Source: Bacteroidales bacterium
GTDB taxonomy: Bacteria > Bacteroidota > Bacteroidia > Bacteroidales > DTU049
Direction of reading: 5' to 3'
Assembly (NCBI GenBank): GCA_018056215.1
Contig: JAGPGB010000046.1
Coordinates: 1 to 7,907, forward strand
DNA length: 7,907 nt
Made by a program: the position numbers and the translations under genes. This document shows positions 1 to 7,750 of the stretch, piece after piece (within the stretch, counting starts at the first letter, position 1; each line of letters begins with the position of its first letter). Below the pieces are notes generated by a model. The model was not told where the DNA came from and made no database searches. It saw only the letters and a program-made list of their open reading frames with translations.

Positions 1-1811
1 GTATCCGGATTCATAGTAGTTTCCCATAATTGTTCAGCATTCATTTCACCGAGACCTTTATATCTTTGTGTATGAATATTTTTGTCTCCATAGTTTTGTT
101 TCCATTCTGATAAGATTTTATCTCTTTGCTCATCTGACCAGCAGTAAATTTTTCTGTTCCCTTGACGAATTTGGTACAGTGGTGGTGCAGCTACATAGAC
201 ATATCCTTTTTCTATTAATTCTTTCATATATCTAAAGAAAAAAGTAAGTATTAATGTGGTGATGTGGCTACCATCCACATCAGCATCAGTCATTATAATG
301 ATTTTGTGATAACGTAATTTTTCTAAATTCAATGCTTTAGGATCGTCAGGTGTACCTATAGAGACACCTAGAGCTGTATATATATTTCTAATTTCTTCAC
401 TCTCAAAGACACGGTGATCAGCAGCTTTTTCTACATTTAATATTTTTCCTCTAAGAGGTAGAATAGCTTGAAAAAGTCTATTACGACCTTGTTTGGCAGT
501 ACCACCTGCTGAATCTCCCTCTACCAGAAATATCTCACATTTTGATGGATCATTTTCAGAGCAATCTGCTAATTTTCCTGGAAGTTGTGCTGAGTTAAAA
601 ACAGTTTTTCTGAGTACCATTTCTCGAGCTTTCCTCGCAGCATGTCTAGCTGTTGCCGCTAGCACAACTTTATTAAAAATTTCTCGAGTTTCTTTTGGAT
701 GTTCTTGTAGATAGTATGATAAGTGTTCACTCACGATGGTATCTACTATGCCAGCTACTTCTGTATTTCCAAGTTTGGTTTTTGTTTGTCCCTCGAACTG
801 TGGTTCTGGTACTTTAACACTTAATATTGCTGTTAATCCTTCTCGGAAGTCATCTCCTGATATTTCAAATTTAACTTTATCAAAATATCCTTGTGCATCT
901 CCATATGCTTTCATTGTTCGTGTAAGAGCTCTTCTGAATCCTGCTAAATGTGTTCCACCTTCTATTGTATTTATATTATTTACAAATGTATGTACATTCT
1001 CGATATATGAGTCGTTATATTCAAATGCTATTTCTACTTTAATGTTATCTTTTTCTCCTTCTATATATATAGGTTCAGGCATTAGCACTTGTCTAGATTC
1101 ATCTAAATAATGTATGAAGTCTATTAAACCATTCTCAGAGTGGTAAACATTCACTATAGGATCATCTGGATTAGATTTCTGATCTATTAGCTCTATTTTA
1201 ACTCCTTTATTTAAAAATGAAAGTTCTTTTAGTCTTTTAGATAGAATATCATATTTATAATCTACTATAGGAAAAATGGTTTCATCTGGCTCGAAATATA
1301 TAGTAGTACCAGTTTCCATAGTTTCTCCAATAGCTTGTAACTCTGTTATAGGTTTACCAAAAGCATATGTCTGTTGCCATATTTTGCCATCTCGTTTAAT
1401 AGTGGCTATCATTTTTTTAGATAAAGCATTTACACAAGAGACACCGACGCCATGCAAACCACCCGAAACTTTATAAGTATCTTTATTAAATTTACCTCCT
1501 GCATGCAATACTGTCAATACAACCTCTAATGCAGGTTTTTTTTCAATTGGATGCATATCCACAGGAATGCCTCGTCCATTATCTATTACTGTAATTGCAT
1601 CATTGGGATGAATAATTACTTTTATATGATCACAATAGCCTGCTAATGCCTCGTCAATAGAATTATCTAAAACTTCATATACTAAATGGTGTAATCCTCT
1701 CTCTCCCGTATCTCCAATATACATTGCTGGTCTTTTGCGTACTGCTTCTAATCCTTCTAATACTTGTATGTTATTCGCATTATATCCATTTTCTTGAATT
1801 TTTTCATCCAT
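1..1811 (-). CDS. gyrB: DNA gyrase subunit B, 3' end cut off by the window edge
   Basis: This is the ATPase subunit of DNA gyrase, which with GyrA forms the A2B2 enzyme that introduces negative supercoils using ATP. About 603 codons are visible and no stop is reached. The GHKL ATPase domain shows E46 and N50 (YEVLDNSIDEA), D77 in DNGRGIP, and GGLHGVG at 117-123. A transducer region follows. The Toprim part has EGDSAGGT from E431 and DADVDG with D509, D511 and D513. The C-terminal QRYKGLGEMN motif starts at Q582. The family in Bacteroidota is about 650 residues and lacks the long insertion of E. coli GyrB, so roughly 45-50 residues are missing here. ParE is less likely: the VLEGLEAVRKRPAMYIG start and the Toprim region are GyrB-like. 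Position 454 is Arg where E. coli has Lys447, a common natural variant. The start (MDEKIQENGY) fits the family and lies about 27 bases after a promoter -7 element. It has its own promoter and so need not be co-transcribed with rnz. Confidence 0.97.
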   Translation of the reverse strand, partial: MDEKIQENGYNANNIQVLEGLEAVRKRPAMYIGDTGERGLHHLVYEVLDNSIDEALAGYCDHIKVIIHPNDAITVIDNGRGIPVDMHPIEKKPALEVVLTVLHAGGKFNKDTYKVSGGLHGVGVSCVNALSKKMIATIKRDGKIWQQTYAFGKPITELQAIGETMETGTTIYFEPDETIFPIVDYKYDILSKRLKELSFLNKGVKIELIDQKSNPDDPIVNVYHSENGLIDFIHYLDESRQVLMPEPIYIEGEKDNIKVEIAFEYNDSYIENVHTFVNNINTIEGGTHLAGFRRALTRTMKAYGDAQGYFDKVKFEISGDDFREGLTAILSVKVPEPQFEGQTKTKLGNTEVAGIVDTIVSEHLSYYLQEHPKETREIFNKVVLAATARHAARKAREMVLRKTVFNSAQLPGKLADCSENDPSKCEIFLVEGDSAGGTAKQGRNRLFQAILPLRGKILNVEKAADHRVFESEEIRNIYTALGVSIGTPDDPKALNLEKLRYHKIIIMTDADVDGSHITTLILTFFFRYMKELIEKGYVYVAAPPLYQIRQGNRKIYCWSDEQRDKILSEWKQNYGDKNIHTQRYKGLGEMNAEQLWETTMNPD

Positions 1812-1837
1812 AATATTTTTGTTTATTTATTATTATG

Positions 1838-1869
1838 CAAAGTTAATAATTTTATATCAAATAAACAAA
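1838..1869 (-). promoter_or_regulatory. gyrB promoter, Bacteroidota type
   Basis: Read on the minus strand, TTTG (1869-1866) is followed after exactly 20 bases by TAACTTTG (1845-1838). This is a full match to the -33 TTTG / -7 TANNTTTG promoter known for the Bacteroidota primary sigma factor. Transcription would start near 1832, leaving a leader of about 20 bases before the gyrB ATG at 1811. I found no other pair with acceptable spacing in this spacer. Confidence 0.75.
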
Positions 1870-1875
1870 TGTTTA

Positions 1876-1905
1876 GTCTATATTAAATTGTTTTATGTCT
1901 ATATT
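1876..1905. repeat. 9-base direct repeat, 21-base period, upstream of gyrB promoter
   Basis: GTCTATATT occurs at 1876-1884 and again at 1897-1905, start to start 21 bases, which is two turns of B-DNA. The nearer copy begins 7 bases upstream of the gyrB -33 element. The match is seen directly. A role as a paired protein-binding site is inference, because AT-rich spacers produce such matches by chance fairly easily. Confidence 0.35.
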
Positions 1906-2036
1906 TTAAACTCATTAAACTAATAAAATATAATTGCTAAATTTCTTAATTTTTATCTTGGATTTTACCCTGTTTTACATTTTAGTTTATTGAGGAGAAA
2001 TTATTATATCAAATATTAAAAATTTTTAATTTTATC

Positions 2037-2987
2037 TTATTTTAAAATTTTATCATTTTTTTTATAATTATCATAATTAATTTTTAGTCCATCATAAGCT
2101 AAGATAATTTTATCACGAGGAAAATATTGGCTAGCCTCTTCTATAAACAAATTGATAGATTTATACTCTGAGCTGAAATGGCCTAGTATTAGATACTGAG
2201 CATTCAGATTATCAGCTAGTTGAGCAGTCTCAGCAGCAGTCATATGTTTTTTTGATTTAGCTGCATCTATCTTTTCTGCTAAAAATGTAGATTCTGCAAA
2301 CAAATAAATTGGATTTTTAATTTCTGAATAATTAAATGATTTATAAGCTGTATCACTACAATAGACATATGAGAATGGTTGTGGTGGATCTGAAGTTATT
2401 TCATTATTTTTCAATAATTTACCAGTATTTTCATCTAAATAATCTCCACCTCGTTTTATGTTTTTTATGTCATTAATGCTGGGGTGGTAATATTCTATAA
2501 AACTTTTTAAAATATTTCTTGGCCTCAGCTTTTCTTTAATTAAAAAACCACAAGTAGGCACAGAATGGTCAAGAGGAAAAGAAAAAATCTCAAATTTATC
2601 TTCTTCTACAATTTTATTAGGATTATTAAAATCTAAAGGTATAAAATTAAAAGGGAAGTATTTTCCAAATAACTTTTCCTGAAAAATAATTTCTAAAATT
2701 GGAATTAAATTTTTATTTGCAAAGATGGTCAATGGCTTAGTCCTACCTAATAGTAGCATAGATGATAGTAGTCCAAATAATCCAAAAAAATGATCACCAT
2801 GCAAATGAGAAATAAGGATATAATCTATATTAATTATTGAAAAACCAAAACGTTGCAATTGAATTTGAGTGCCTTCGCCGCAATCGATTAAAATATTTTT
2901 ACCTTCAATTTTTATTATTTGTGATGGGCTAAATCGCTTATATAAAGGTAAAGAAGATCCACTACCTAAAATATTAACTTCTACCAT
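2037..2987 (-). CDS. rnz: Ribonuclease Z (tRNA 3' endonuclease)
   Basis: This cytoplasmic zinc-dependent metallo-beta-lactamase-fold nuclease cuts tRNA precursors just after the discriminator base so that CCA can be added. The 316-residue protein matches the usual length of the short bacterial form (about 305-320). The signature HLHGDH gives H61, H63, D65 and H66. The other metal ligands expected for the family are H141 (LDHS), D212 (YCSDTAY) and H270 (LGHFSSEY), and H248 (KKHMTAAE) is the conserved catalytic-site histidine. The spacing is nearly that of the B. subtilis enzyme. Residues about 152-205 form the region of the flexible tRNA-binding arm and are rich in Lys and Arg. The ATG start fits the family N-terminus (VNILGSGSSLP). 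The gene lies 39 bases after the infB stop with no recognisable promoter between them, so it is probably read from the upstream operon. The tRNA-Gln gene at the right of the window lacks encoded CCA and is a natural substrate. Confidence 0.96.
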   Translation of the reverse strand: MVEVNILGSGSSLPLYKRFSPSQIIKIEGKNILIDCGEGTQIQLQRFGFSIINIDYILISHLHGDHFFGLFGLLSSMLLLGRTKPLTIFANKNLIPILEIIFQEKLFGKYFPFNFIPLDFNNPNKIVEEDKFEIFSFPLDHSVPTCGFLIKEKLRPRNILKSFIEYYHPSINDIKNIKRGGDYLDENTGKLLKNNEITSDPPQPFSYVYCSDTAYKSFNYSEIKNPIYLFAESTFLAEKIDAAKSKKHMTAAETAQLADNLNAQYLILGHFSSEYKSINLFIEEASQYFPRDKIILAYDGLKINYDNYKKNDKILK

Positions 2988-3026
2988 TATTATGAAATTT
3001 TATAATTACCAAAATAATGATAATTA
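2988..3026 (-). other. infB-rnz spacer
   Basis: These 39 bases are almost pure A/T. A perfect inverted repeat, AATAAT-GATA-ATTATT (3013-3028), overlaps the infB stop codon. Being A/T only and lacking a T-run directly after it on the minus strand, it is unlikely to terminate. No TANNTTTG element is present on the minus strand, so infB and rnz are probably co-transcribed. Confidence 0.4.
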
Positions 3027-5951
3027 TTATAATTTTTGTTCTACTGAGGTAGTGATATATGCTTCTATGAGATCACCCACCTTGATATCGTTAAAGTTTT
3101 TAATACCAATACCACAATCCTGACCTGTAAGTACTTCTTTGACATCATTTTGGAAGCGTTTGAGAGATGACATTTCGCCATCAAAAACAACTATTCCGTT
3201 TCTTATAAGTCTGACACGAGCATTTTTATCTATTTTACCATCTAAAACCATGCAGCCAGCGATATTACCCAATTTTTTAATTGAAAAAACTTGTCTAACC
3301 TCAGCTGTGCCCAGTATAGTTTCTTCAATAGTAGGTTCTAGCATACCCTCTATAGCTGATTTAATTTCTTCTATAGCATCATAAATTATGGAATAAGATT
3401 TTATTTGTATTTGCTCTTGCTCAGCCAGTTTACGAATAGCTGGTGCTGGTCGCACTTGGAAAGCAACAATTATGGCATTAGATGCAGCAGCTAGTAAGAT
3501 ATCTGATTCTGTAATAGCACCTACACCTTTATGAATAACATTTACTTGTACATGCTCATTAGATAGTTTTAATAAAGAATCACTCAATGCTTCTACTGAG
3601 CCGTCTACATCTCCTTTTACAATTAAATTTAATTCTTTAAAGTCACCAATAGCTATCCTACGACCAATTTCATCAAGAGTAATATGTTTTTTAGCTCTAA
3701 TAGATTGCTCTCTGAGTAATTGCTGACGTTTGAGAGCTTTATCTTTAGCCTCTTTCTCAGATGGCATAACTAACAATTTGTCACCAGCTTGTGGTGCACC
3801 ATTAAGTCCGAGAATTAAGGCAGGTGAGCTAGGACCAGCTTCTTTTTTAGGCTGATTTCTTTCATCAAACATTGCTCTTACTTTACCATAATAAACTCCA
3901 GCTAAAACAGGATCACCAATATGTAATGTACCATTATGAATTAAAACTGTAGCTACATAACCGCGCCCTTTTTCTAAGCCAGATTCTATAACAGTTCCTA
4001 TTGCTGGTCTATTAGGATTTGCTTTTAAATCCATTAAATCTGCTTGTAGGAGTACTTTTTCTAATAGTTTATCGACATTTAATCCTTCTTTAGCTGATAT
4101 TTCTTGAGATTGATAGTTACCACCCCAATCTTCTACAAGAATATTCATATTTGCTAATTGTTCTTTGATTTTTTCAGGATTAGCATTAGGTTTATCTATT
4201 TTATTAATAGCAAAAATCATTGGCACACCAGCTGCACGAGCGTGATTGATAGCTTCTACAGTTTGCGGCATCACTTGTTCATCAGCAGCAATAACTATAA
4301 TAGCTATATCAGTAACTTTAGCACCTCTAGCTCGCATAGCAGTAAATGCTTCGTGACCAGGTGTATCTAAGAAGGTAATTTTACGACCATTTTGCAATGT
4401 TACTTCATAAGCTCCAATATGCTGTGTGATACCTCCTGCCTCTCCAGCTACTACATTAGTTTTACGTATAAAATCTAATAATTTTGTTTTACCATGATCT
4501 ACGTGTCCCATTACAGTAACTACTGGATGTCGTGGTTGTAATGTTGATGGATCATCATCATATACTTCATCTTCTTTCTCATCTAAACTGATAAATTTAA
4601 CTTCATAACCAAATTCATCAGCTACTAGTACTATTGTTTCTGCATCTAATCGAGAGTTGATAGTAGTAGTGAGGCCTAAATCAAAACATTTAGCTATAAC
4701 CTCAGTAGGAGAGACATTCATCAAATTTGCTAATTCGCTAGTAGTTATAAACTCTGTTACCTCAATAACATTTTTAACTTCGTTATCGACATTTTTAGAT
4801 AATCTTTGCTCTTTTTTAAGTTTTTTATACTGAGCTGGTGTAGTTTTAGGTTTAGCCTGAGCTTTTGCTAAAGTTTCTTTAATTTTTTGTGTTATTTCTT
4901 CATCAGTTAAAACATGCTCTTCTCTTTTTTTTCTATGTTGAAAATCTTTATCTCCAAATTTTTTATTATTTTTTTCTCGTTTTTGTGGTTGAGGCTTATT
5001 TACTACTTTATTGGCTGCAGCTTTATCATTATTATATTTAGGTTTTTCTTTATTGGCTTGATCTGTAGTAGTATTGTTTTTATCCCATTTTTTAAAACCT
5101 TTTTGATCAGCTTCAGCAACTTTTTTTATAGTTTTTTTCCTAGGTCGAGATGGTTGTTTTTTCTCATTACCATTAGATTTACTTTTTTTAGGATTTACCT
5201 CATCTAAATCAATTTTATATTTAACTTTTAAGTTAATTTCTTGCAAATATGGTTTATCAGATGTATCAGTGGTTATTTCTTTAGCGTCTTTGTTAATTTC
5301 GATGATATCTGGTTCAGTCTTAGTATCTATTATTTCTGTTTGGGGAGTTTCTTGTTCAACTATTTTTTCTGTAACTTGTTCATTTTCTGTAATATTCTCA
5401 GTAGTTATTTTTAATTGCGATTCAGTTTCGCTTTCTACAACTTCAGGTTTATTTTCGATAACTTCTTGTTTATTTTCTATATGTTCAGGTTTATTTTCAG
5501 TTTCTAATTCTTTATCTAAATCTAAGTTTTTTTCTACATTTTTAATTTTAGGTTCTTTATATTTAGTTTTCTCTGCTTTTTCTTTAGATTTAGGAGTAGT
5601 AGATTTTTCTTTAGTAGATTTTTCAGTTTCTTTGTTTAGATCTATTTTACCTTTTACCTTGAGATTGAACTCAAAAGGAGCATTTTCAGTTTCTTTAGGT
5701 TGTTCTTTTTCAATTATTTTATCTTCATTAGTAGTAGTTTTAGTTTCCTCTACGATATTTTTATCGGTTTTATCTTTTTGAGTATCTATGTTATAATTTT
5801 GCTTAATAATCAAATAAGCATCTTCGCTAATACGATCGTTAGGAGTATTCACTTTGATACCATTAGATTTTAATAGTTCTTGCAATTCAGCAAATGTAAC
5901 GCCTAACTCACGTGTGAGCTGATTTAATCTATATGTTTTTATTTCATTCAT
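3027..5951 (-). CDS. infB: Translation initiation factor IF-2
   Basis: IF-2 is the GTPase that places formyl-Met-tRNA on the 30S subunit and promotes 50S joining. The 974 residues divide as follows. An IF2_N helical module occupies about 1-52 (RLNQLTRELGVTFAELQELL). A low-complexity, probably disordered linker spans about 55-390. A second IF2_N-like module lies at about 398-450. The G domain starts near 473 with G1 GHVDHGKT (482-489), G2 GITQHIG (507-513), G3 DTPGH (529-533), G4 NKID (583-586) and G5 SAK (619-621). A beta-barrel domain II (about 647-730), a linking helix, domain III (about 770-870) and the initiator-tRNA-binding C2 domain (about 880-970) follow. The linker is acidic and Glu/Thr-rich in its first half (60-235) and Lys-rich in its second (255-385). 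It carries two copies of a NLKVKxKIDL motif and three tandem heptapeptides. All GTPase motifs are intact. The start sits 111 bases after nusA, the usual neighbour. Confidence 0.98.
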   Translation of the reverse strand: MNEIKTYRLNQLTRELGVTFAELQELLKSNGIKVNTPNDRISEDAYLIIKQNYNIDTQKDKTDKNIVEETKTTTNEDKIIEKEQPKETENAPFEFNLKVKGKIDLNKETEKSTKEKSTTPKSKEKAEKTKYKEPKIKNVEKNLDLDKELETENKPEHIENKQEVIENKPEVVESETESQLKITTENITENEQVTEKIVEQETPQTEIIDTKTEPDIIEINKDAKEITTDTSDKPYLQEINLKVKYKIDLDEVNPKKSKSNGNEKKQPSRPRKKTIKKVAEADQKGFKKWDKNNTTTDQANKEKPKYNNDKAAANKVVNKPQPQKREKNNKKFGDKDFQHRKKREEHVLTDEEITQKIKETLAKAQAKPKTTPAQYKKLKKEQRLSKNVDNEVKNVIEVTEFITTSELANLMNVSPTEVIAKCFDLGLTTTINSRLDAETIVLVADEFGYEVKFISLDEKEDEVYDDDPSTLQPRHPVVTVMGHVDHGKTKLLDFIRKTNVVAGEAGGITQHIGAYEVTLQNGRKITFLDTPGHEAFTAMRARGAKVTDIAIIVIAADEQVMPQTVEAINHARAAGVPMIFAINKIDKPNANPEKIKEQLANMNILVEDWGGNYQSQEISAKEGLNVDKLLEKVLLQADLMDLKANPNRPAIGTVIESGLEKGRGYVATVLIHNGTLHIGDPVLAGVYYGKVRAMFDERNQPKKEAGPSSPALILGLNGAPQAGDKLLVMPSEKEAKDKALKRQQLLREQSIRAKKHITLDEIGRRIAIGDFKELNLIVKGDVDGSVEALSDSLLKLSNEHVQVNVIHKGVGAITESDILLAAASNAIIVAFQVRPAPAIRKLAEQEQIQIKSYSIIYDAIEEIKSAIEGMLEPTIEETILGTAEVRQVFSIKKLGNIAGCMVLDGKIDKNARVRLIRNGIVVFDGEMSSLKRFQNDVKEVLTGQDCGIGIKNFNDIKVGDLIEAYITTSVEQKL
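5436..5498 (-). repeat. Three tandem 21-base repeats inside infB (heptapeptide ENK[PQ]E[HV][IV])
   Basis: Residues 152-172 of IF-2 read as three consecutive heptapeptides: ENKPEHI, ENKQEVI and ENKPEVV. The DNA shows the same 21-base period with a few substitutions, which points to local tandem duplication in the disordered acidic linker. Being in multiples of three, copy-number change would alter linker length without breaking the frame. Confidence 0.7.
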
Positions 5952-6062
5952 AATAAAAATCTCACTACAAAATTAATCTATATTTTTCAAAATATAATTT
6001 GTCAAATTTTAAAATCATCATCATTAATAATTTTATAAAAATATAAACTTTTCTAATTAATT
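5952..6062 (-). other. nusA-infB spacer with an ATGA-coupled 33-codon ORF
   Basis: On the minus strand an ATG (6066-6064) overlaps the nusA stop TGA (6065-6063) as ATGA. The frame stays open for 33 codons to a TAG at 5967-5965, 13 bases before the infB start. The peptide would be rich in Leu, Ile, Lys, Phe, Tyr and Met, with eight basic and two acidic residues and a Met run at positions 15-17. I recognise no family. Against it, the composition is what nearly GC-free DNA would encode by chance. For it, stops are frequent in such sequence, yet this frame crosses almost the whole spacer. A TAATTTTG element (5975-5968) has no TTTG at the right distance, so I do not call a promoter. Confidence 0.25.
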
Positions 6063-7295
6063 TCATTCAAATTCTGCTCTAATTATTTTTTGTATTTCTT
6101 CGACGGTTTCTTCCTCGAAATCAGCTAAATCAGCCAAATCTTTTACTGAATAAGAGAGAACTTTTTTAGCAGTATCGCAGCCAATAGCTTTTAATTGATT
6201 AATAATCCATTGGTCAATGACATCACTAAACTCTTGGATGTCGATATCCTCTTCTTCACCTTCTTCGAGTTCGCGATAAACCTCAATATCATAACCAGTG
6301 ATACGTGAAGCTAATTCAATATTTTGTCCATTTTTACCGATGGCAAAAGATATTTGATCAGGTTTCACAATTACTATGGCTTTATCACCTTCTAATTGGA
6401 TATCAGTTATCTTAGCGGGAGCTAGAGCTCTTTGAATAAATAATTTAGGATTATTCGAGAAATTGATAACATCTATATTTTCATTTCTTAGTTCTTGAAT
6501 AACTGGGAAAATACGAGAGCCTTTAACTCCCACACAAGCACCTACAGGGTCTATGCGGTCATCATATGATTCGACAGCTACTTTAGCTCTCACTCCTGGT
6601 ATACGAGCTATTTTGCGAATAGTGATTAGTCCATCAGCTATTTCTGGAACTTCTTGTTCCATCAGACGAGCTAAAAATTCTGTACTAGTACGGGATAAAT
6701 AAATATATGGTGAGCCAGCTCTATTTTCTATTTTATAGATAGATGCTCTAATAGTATCACCTTTTTTATAATGATCTCCTGGTATCATTTGATCTTTTGT
6801 CAAAACTAATTCTATGCCATCTTCATCTACAACTATTATTTCATTTTTTAATACTTGATGTACCTCGCCTACAACTAACTCACCTATTTGATCATTGTAT
6901 TTATCGAAAGTTACTTGATTTTCAAATTCAGTGATACGTGCTTTCATCATTTGTAGAATAGTTTGAATTTCTCTACGTGAGAAATTTTCAATTCCATAAG
7001 GCTCTGTAACTTCCTCTCCGATCATAAAGTCTGGTTCTATCCTGAGAGCGTCTTTTAGTTCTATCTGTGTATTTGGATCTTCTAATTCGCCGTCTGGCAC
7101 TATAATTCTATTTCTCCATAATTCAATATCTCCAGTTTCTGGATTTACTGCAAAATAAAAATTCGAAGCATCACCATATTTTTTTTCTAAGACACCTTTA
7201 AAAATTTCGTCTAATAACTCCATCAAAGTCTCTTTGTCTATCCCTTTAATATCTTGAAATTCATTAAAAGCTTCTAATAAACTTATTGTTGCCAT
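6063..7295 (-). CDS. nusA: Transcription termination/antitermination factor NusA
   Basis: NusA binds RNA polymerase and nascent RNA and modulates pausing, hairpin-dependent termination and antitermination. The 410-residue protein has the standard order: an RNA-polymerase-binding N-terminal domain (about 1-130, with ELWRNRIIV near 58-66), an S1 domain (about 136-204), KH1 with VGVKGSRI (GxxG at 256-259) and KH2 with AIGKNGQNIELA (GKNG at 320-323). An acidic connector follows (about 341-352), then a single C-terminal helix-hairpin-like module (about 355-408). The highly conserved SYDDRIDPVGACVG is present at 243-256. The length and single C-terminal module match the Bacteroidota form and not the E. 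coli form with two acidic repeats. The start lies 11 bases after the rimP stop, so the two genes are surely in one transcript. The TGA stop overlaps a downstream ATG as ATGA. No Shine-Dalgarno sequence precedes the start. Confidence 0.98.
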   Translation of the reverse strand: MATISLLEAFNEFQDIKGIDKETLMELLDEIFKGVLEKKYGDASNFYFAVNPETGDIELWRNRIIVPDGELEDPNTQIELKDALRIEPDFMIGEEVTEPYGIENFSRREIQTILQMMKARITEFENQVTFDKYNDQIGELVVGEVHQVLKNEIIVVDEDGIELVLTKDQMIPGDHYKKGDTIRASIYKIENRAGSPYIYLSRTSTEFLARLMEQEVPEIADGLITIRKIARIPGVRAKVAVESYDDRIDPVGACVGVKGSRIFPVIQELRNENIDVINFSNNPKLFIQRALAPAKITDIQLEGDKAIVIVKPDQISFAIGKNGQNIELASRITGYDIEVYRELEEGEEEDIDIQEFSDVIDQWIINQLKAIGCDTAKKVLSYSVKDLADLADFEEETVEEIQKIIRAEFE

Positions 7296-7306
7296 AATTT
7301 TAATTT

Positions 7307-7750
7307 TTACAATTTTAAAATTTCTTTACATTCCTTGATTTGTGATAAATCAATAATTTTTTCTTCTTTTTCTTTTTTATTATTTCTATTTTGTATTTCT
7401 ATAGTTAATTTTTCTGCTTCATAATTAATTAATTTACATTTAATTATTTGGTTATCAATTGTTTTTATTTGTAATAAATGACCAATATGTTTAGGATATT
7501 GTCTAGCATTTGTTAGAGGATTTCCTATACCATGAGATGACACATCTAATTGATAATCATCATTTAATTTAGACAAATTTTTTTCGATATATCTACTCAC
7601 TTTTACACAGTCATCAATAGTAATGTTAGTATCACTATCTAGGTAAACATTAATTTTACCGAGATTATCGATATCTAATCTTGTTAAAAAAATACTTGTT
7701 CCTTCTGTTATTTCCTCTACAAGCTTTTGAATATACTCTTTATCTATCAT
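7307..7750 (-). CDS. rimP: Ribosome maturation factor RimP
   Basis: RimP binds the free 30S subunit and is needed for its late assembly. The 147-residue protein is close to the family length (about 150). The N-terminal alpha/beta domain (about 1-80) ends in the family signature YQLDVSSHGIGNPLTNARQY (66-85), the counterpart of the usual EVSSPG-x-x-x-PL...RQY. Here His replaces the common Pro and Asn the common Arg, a loop that varies in this phylum. The C-terminal SH3-like domain (about 87-147) contains KHIGHLLQIKT and a Lys/Glu-rich loop (122-131). Position directly in front of nusA and infB is the classic order and supports the call. The ATG follows an A/T-rich leader without a Shine-Dalgarno sequence and immediately follows the T-rich tail of a hairpin, so the expression of the whole rimP-nusA-infB run may be attenuated there. 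Confidence 0.95.
   Translation of the reverse strand: MIDKEYIQKLVEEITEGTSIFLTRLDIDNLGKINVYLDSDTNITIDDCVKVSRYIEKNLSKLNDDYQLDVSSHGIGNPLTNARQYPKHIGHLLQIKTIDNQIIKCKLINYEAEKLTIEIQNRNNKKEKEEKIIDLSQIKECKEILKL

Larger units (their letters stand above)
1812..2036. other. rnz-gyrB spacer: gyrB promoter, direct repeat, weak palindrome
   Basis: This extremely AT-rich spacer contains no convincing gene. On the gyrB side it holds the gyrB promoter (1838-1869). Just upstream are two copies of GTCTATATT (plus strand, 1876-1884 and 1897-1905). Near the rnz stop is a perfect 16-base palindrome, ATTAAAAATTTTTAAT (2015-2030). It has no G or C, so its RNA hairpin would be weak, and I do not call it a terminator. 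How rnz transcription ends is not evident from the sequence. Confidence 0.6.

Noticed and set aside
736..1110. A 124-codon open frame on the plus strand, opposite gyrB
   Set aside because: The minus strand clearly encodes the conserved GyrB transducer region here; the plus-strand translation has no family features.
1..1811. Topoisomerase IV subunit ParE in place of GyrB
   Set aside because: The N-terminal VLEGLEAVRKRPAMYIG and the HTFVNNINTIEGGTH region are of GyrB type, and Bacteroidota ParE starts quite differently.
1991..2000. GAGGAG-like Shine-Dalgarno string on the plus strand
   Set aside because: No ATG, GTG or TTG opening a meaningful frame follows at a usable distance, and the organism does not appear to use Shine-Dalgarno sites.
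2015..2030. Perfect palindrome ATTAAAAATTTTTAAT after rnz as a terminator
   Set aside because: The stem has no G-C pair and would be unstable in RNA; such palindromes are common in spacers this AT-rich.
5269..5781. A 170-codon open frame on the plus strand, opposite the infB linker
   Set aside because: It is the antisense shadow of the low-complexity Glu/Lys/Thr linker of IF-2, giving a Ser/Phe/Val-rich translation with no recognisable domain.
5968..5975. TAATTTTG on the minus strand as a separate infB promoter
   Set aside because: No TTTG lies 19-21 bases upstream; the nearest ones are about 12 and 27 bases away, and the nusA-infB arrangement is normally one transcript.
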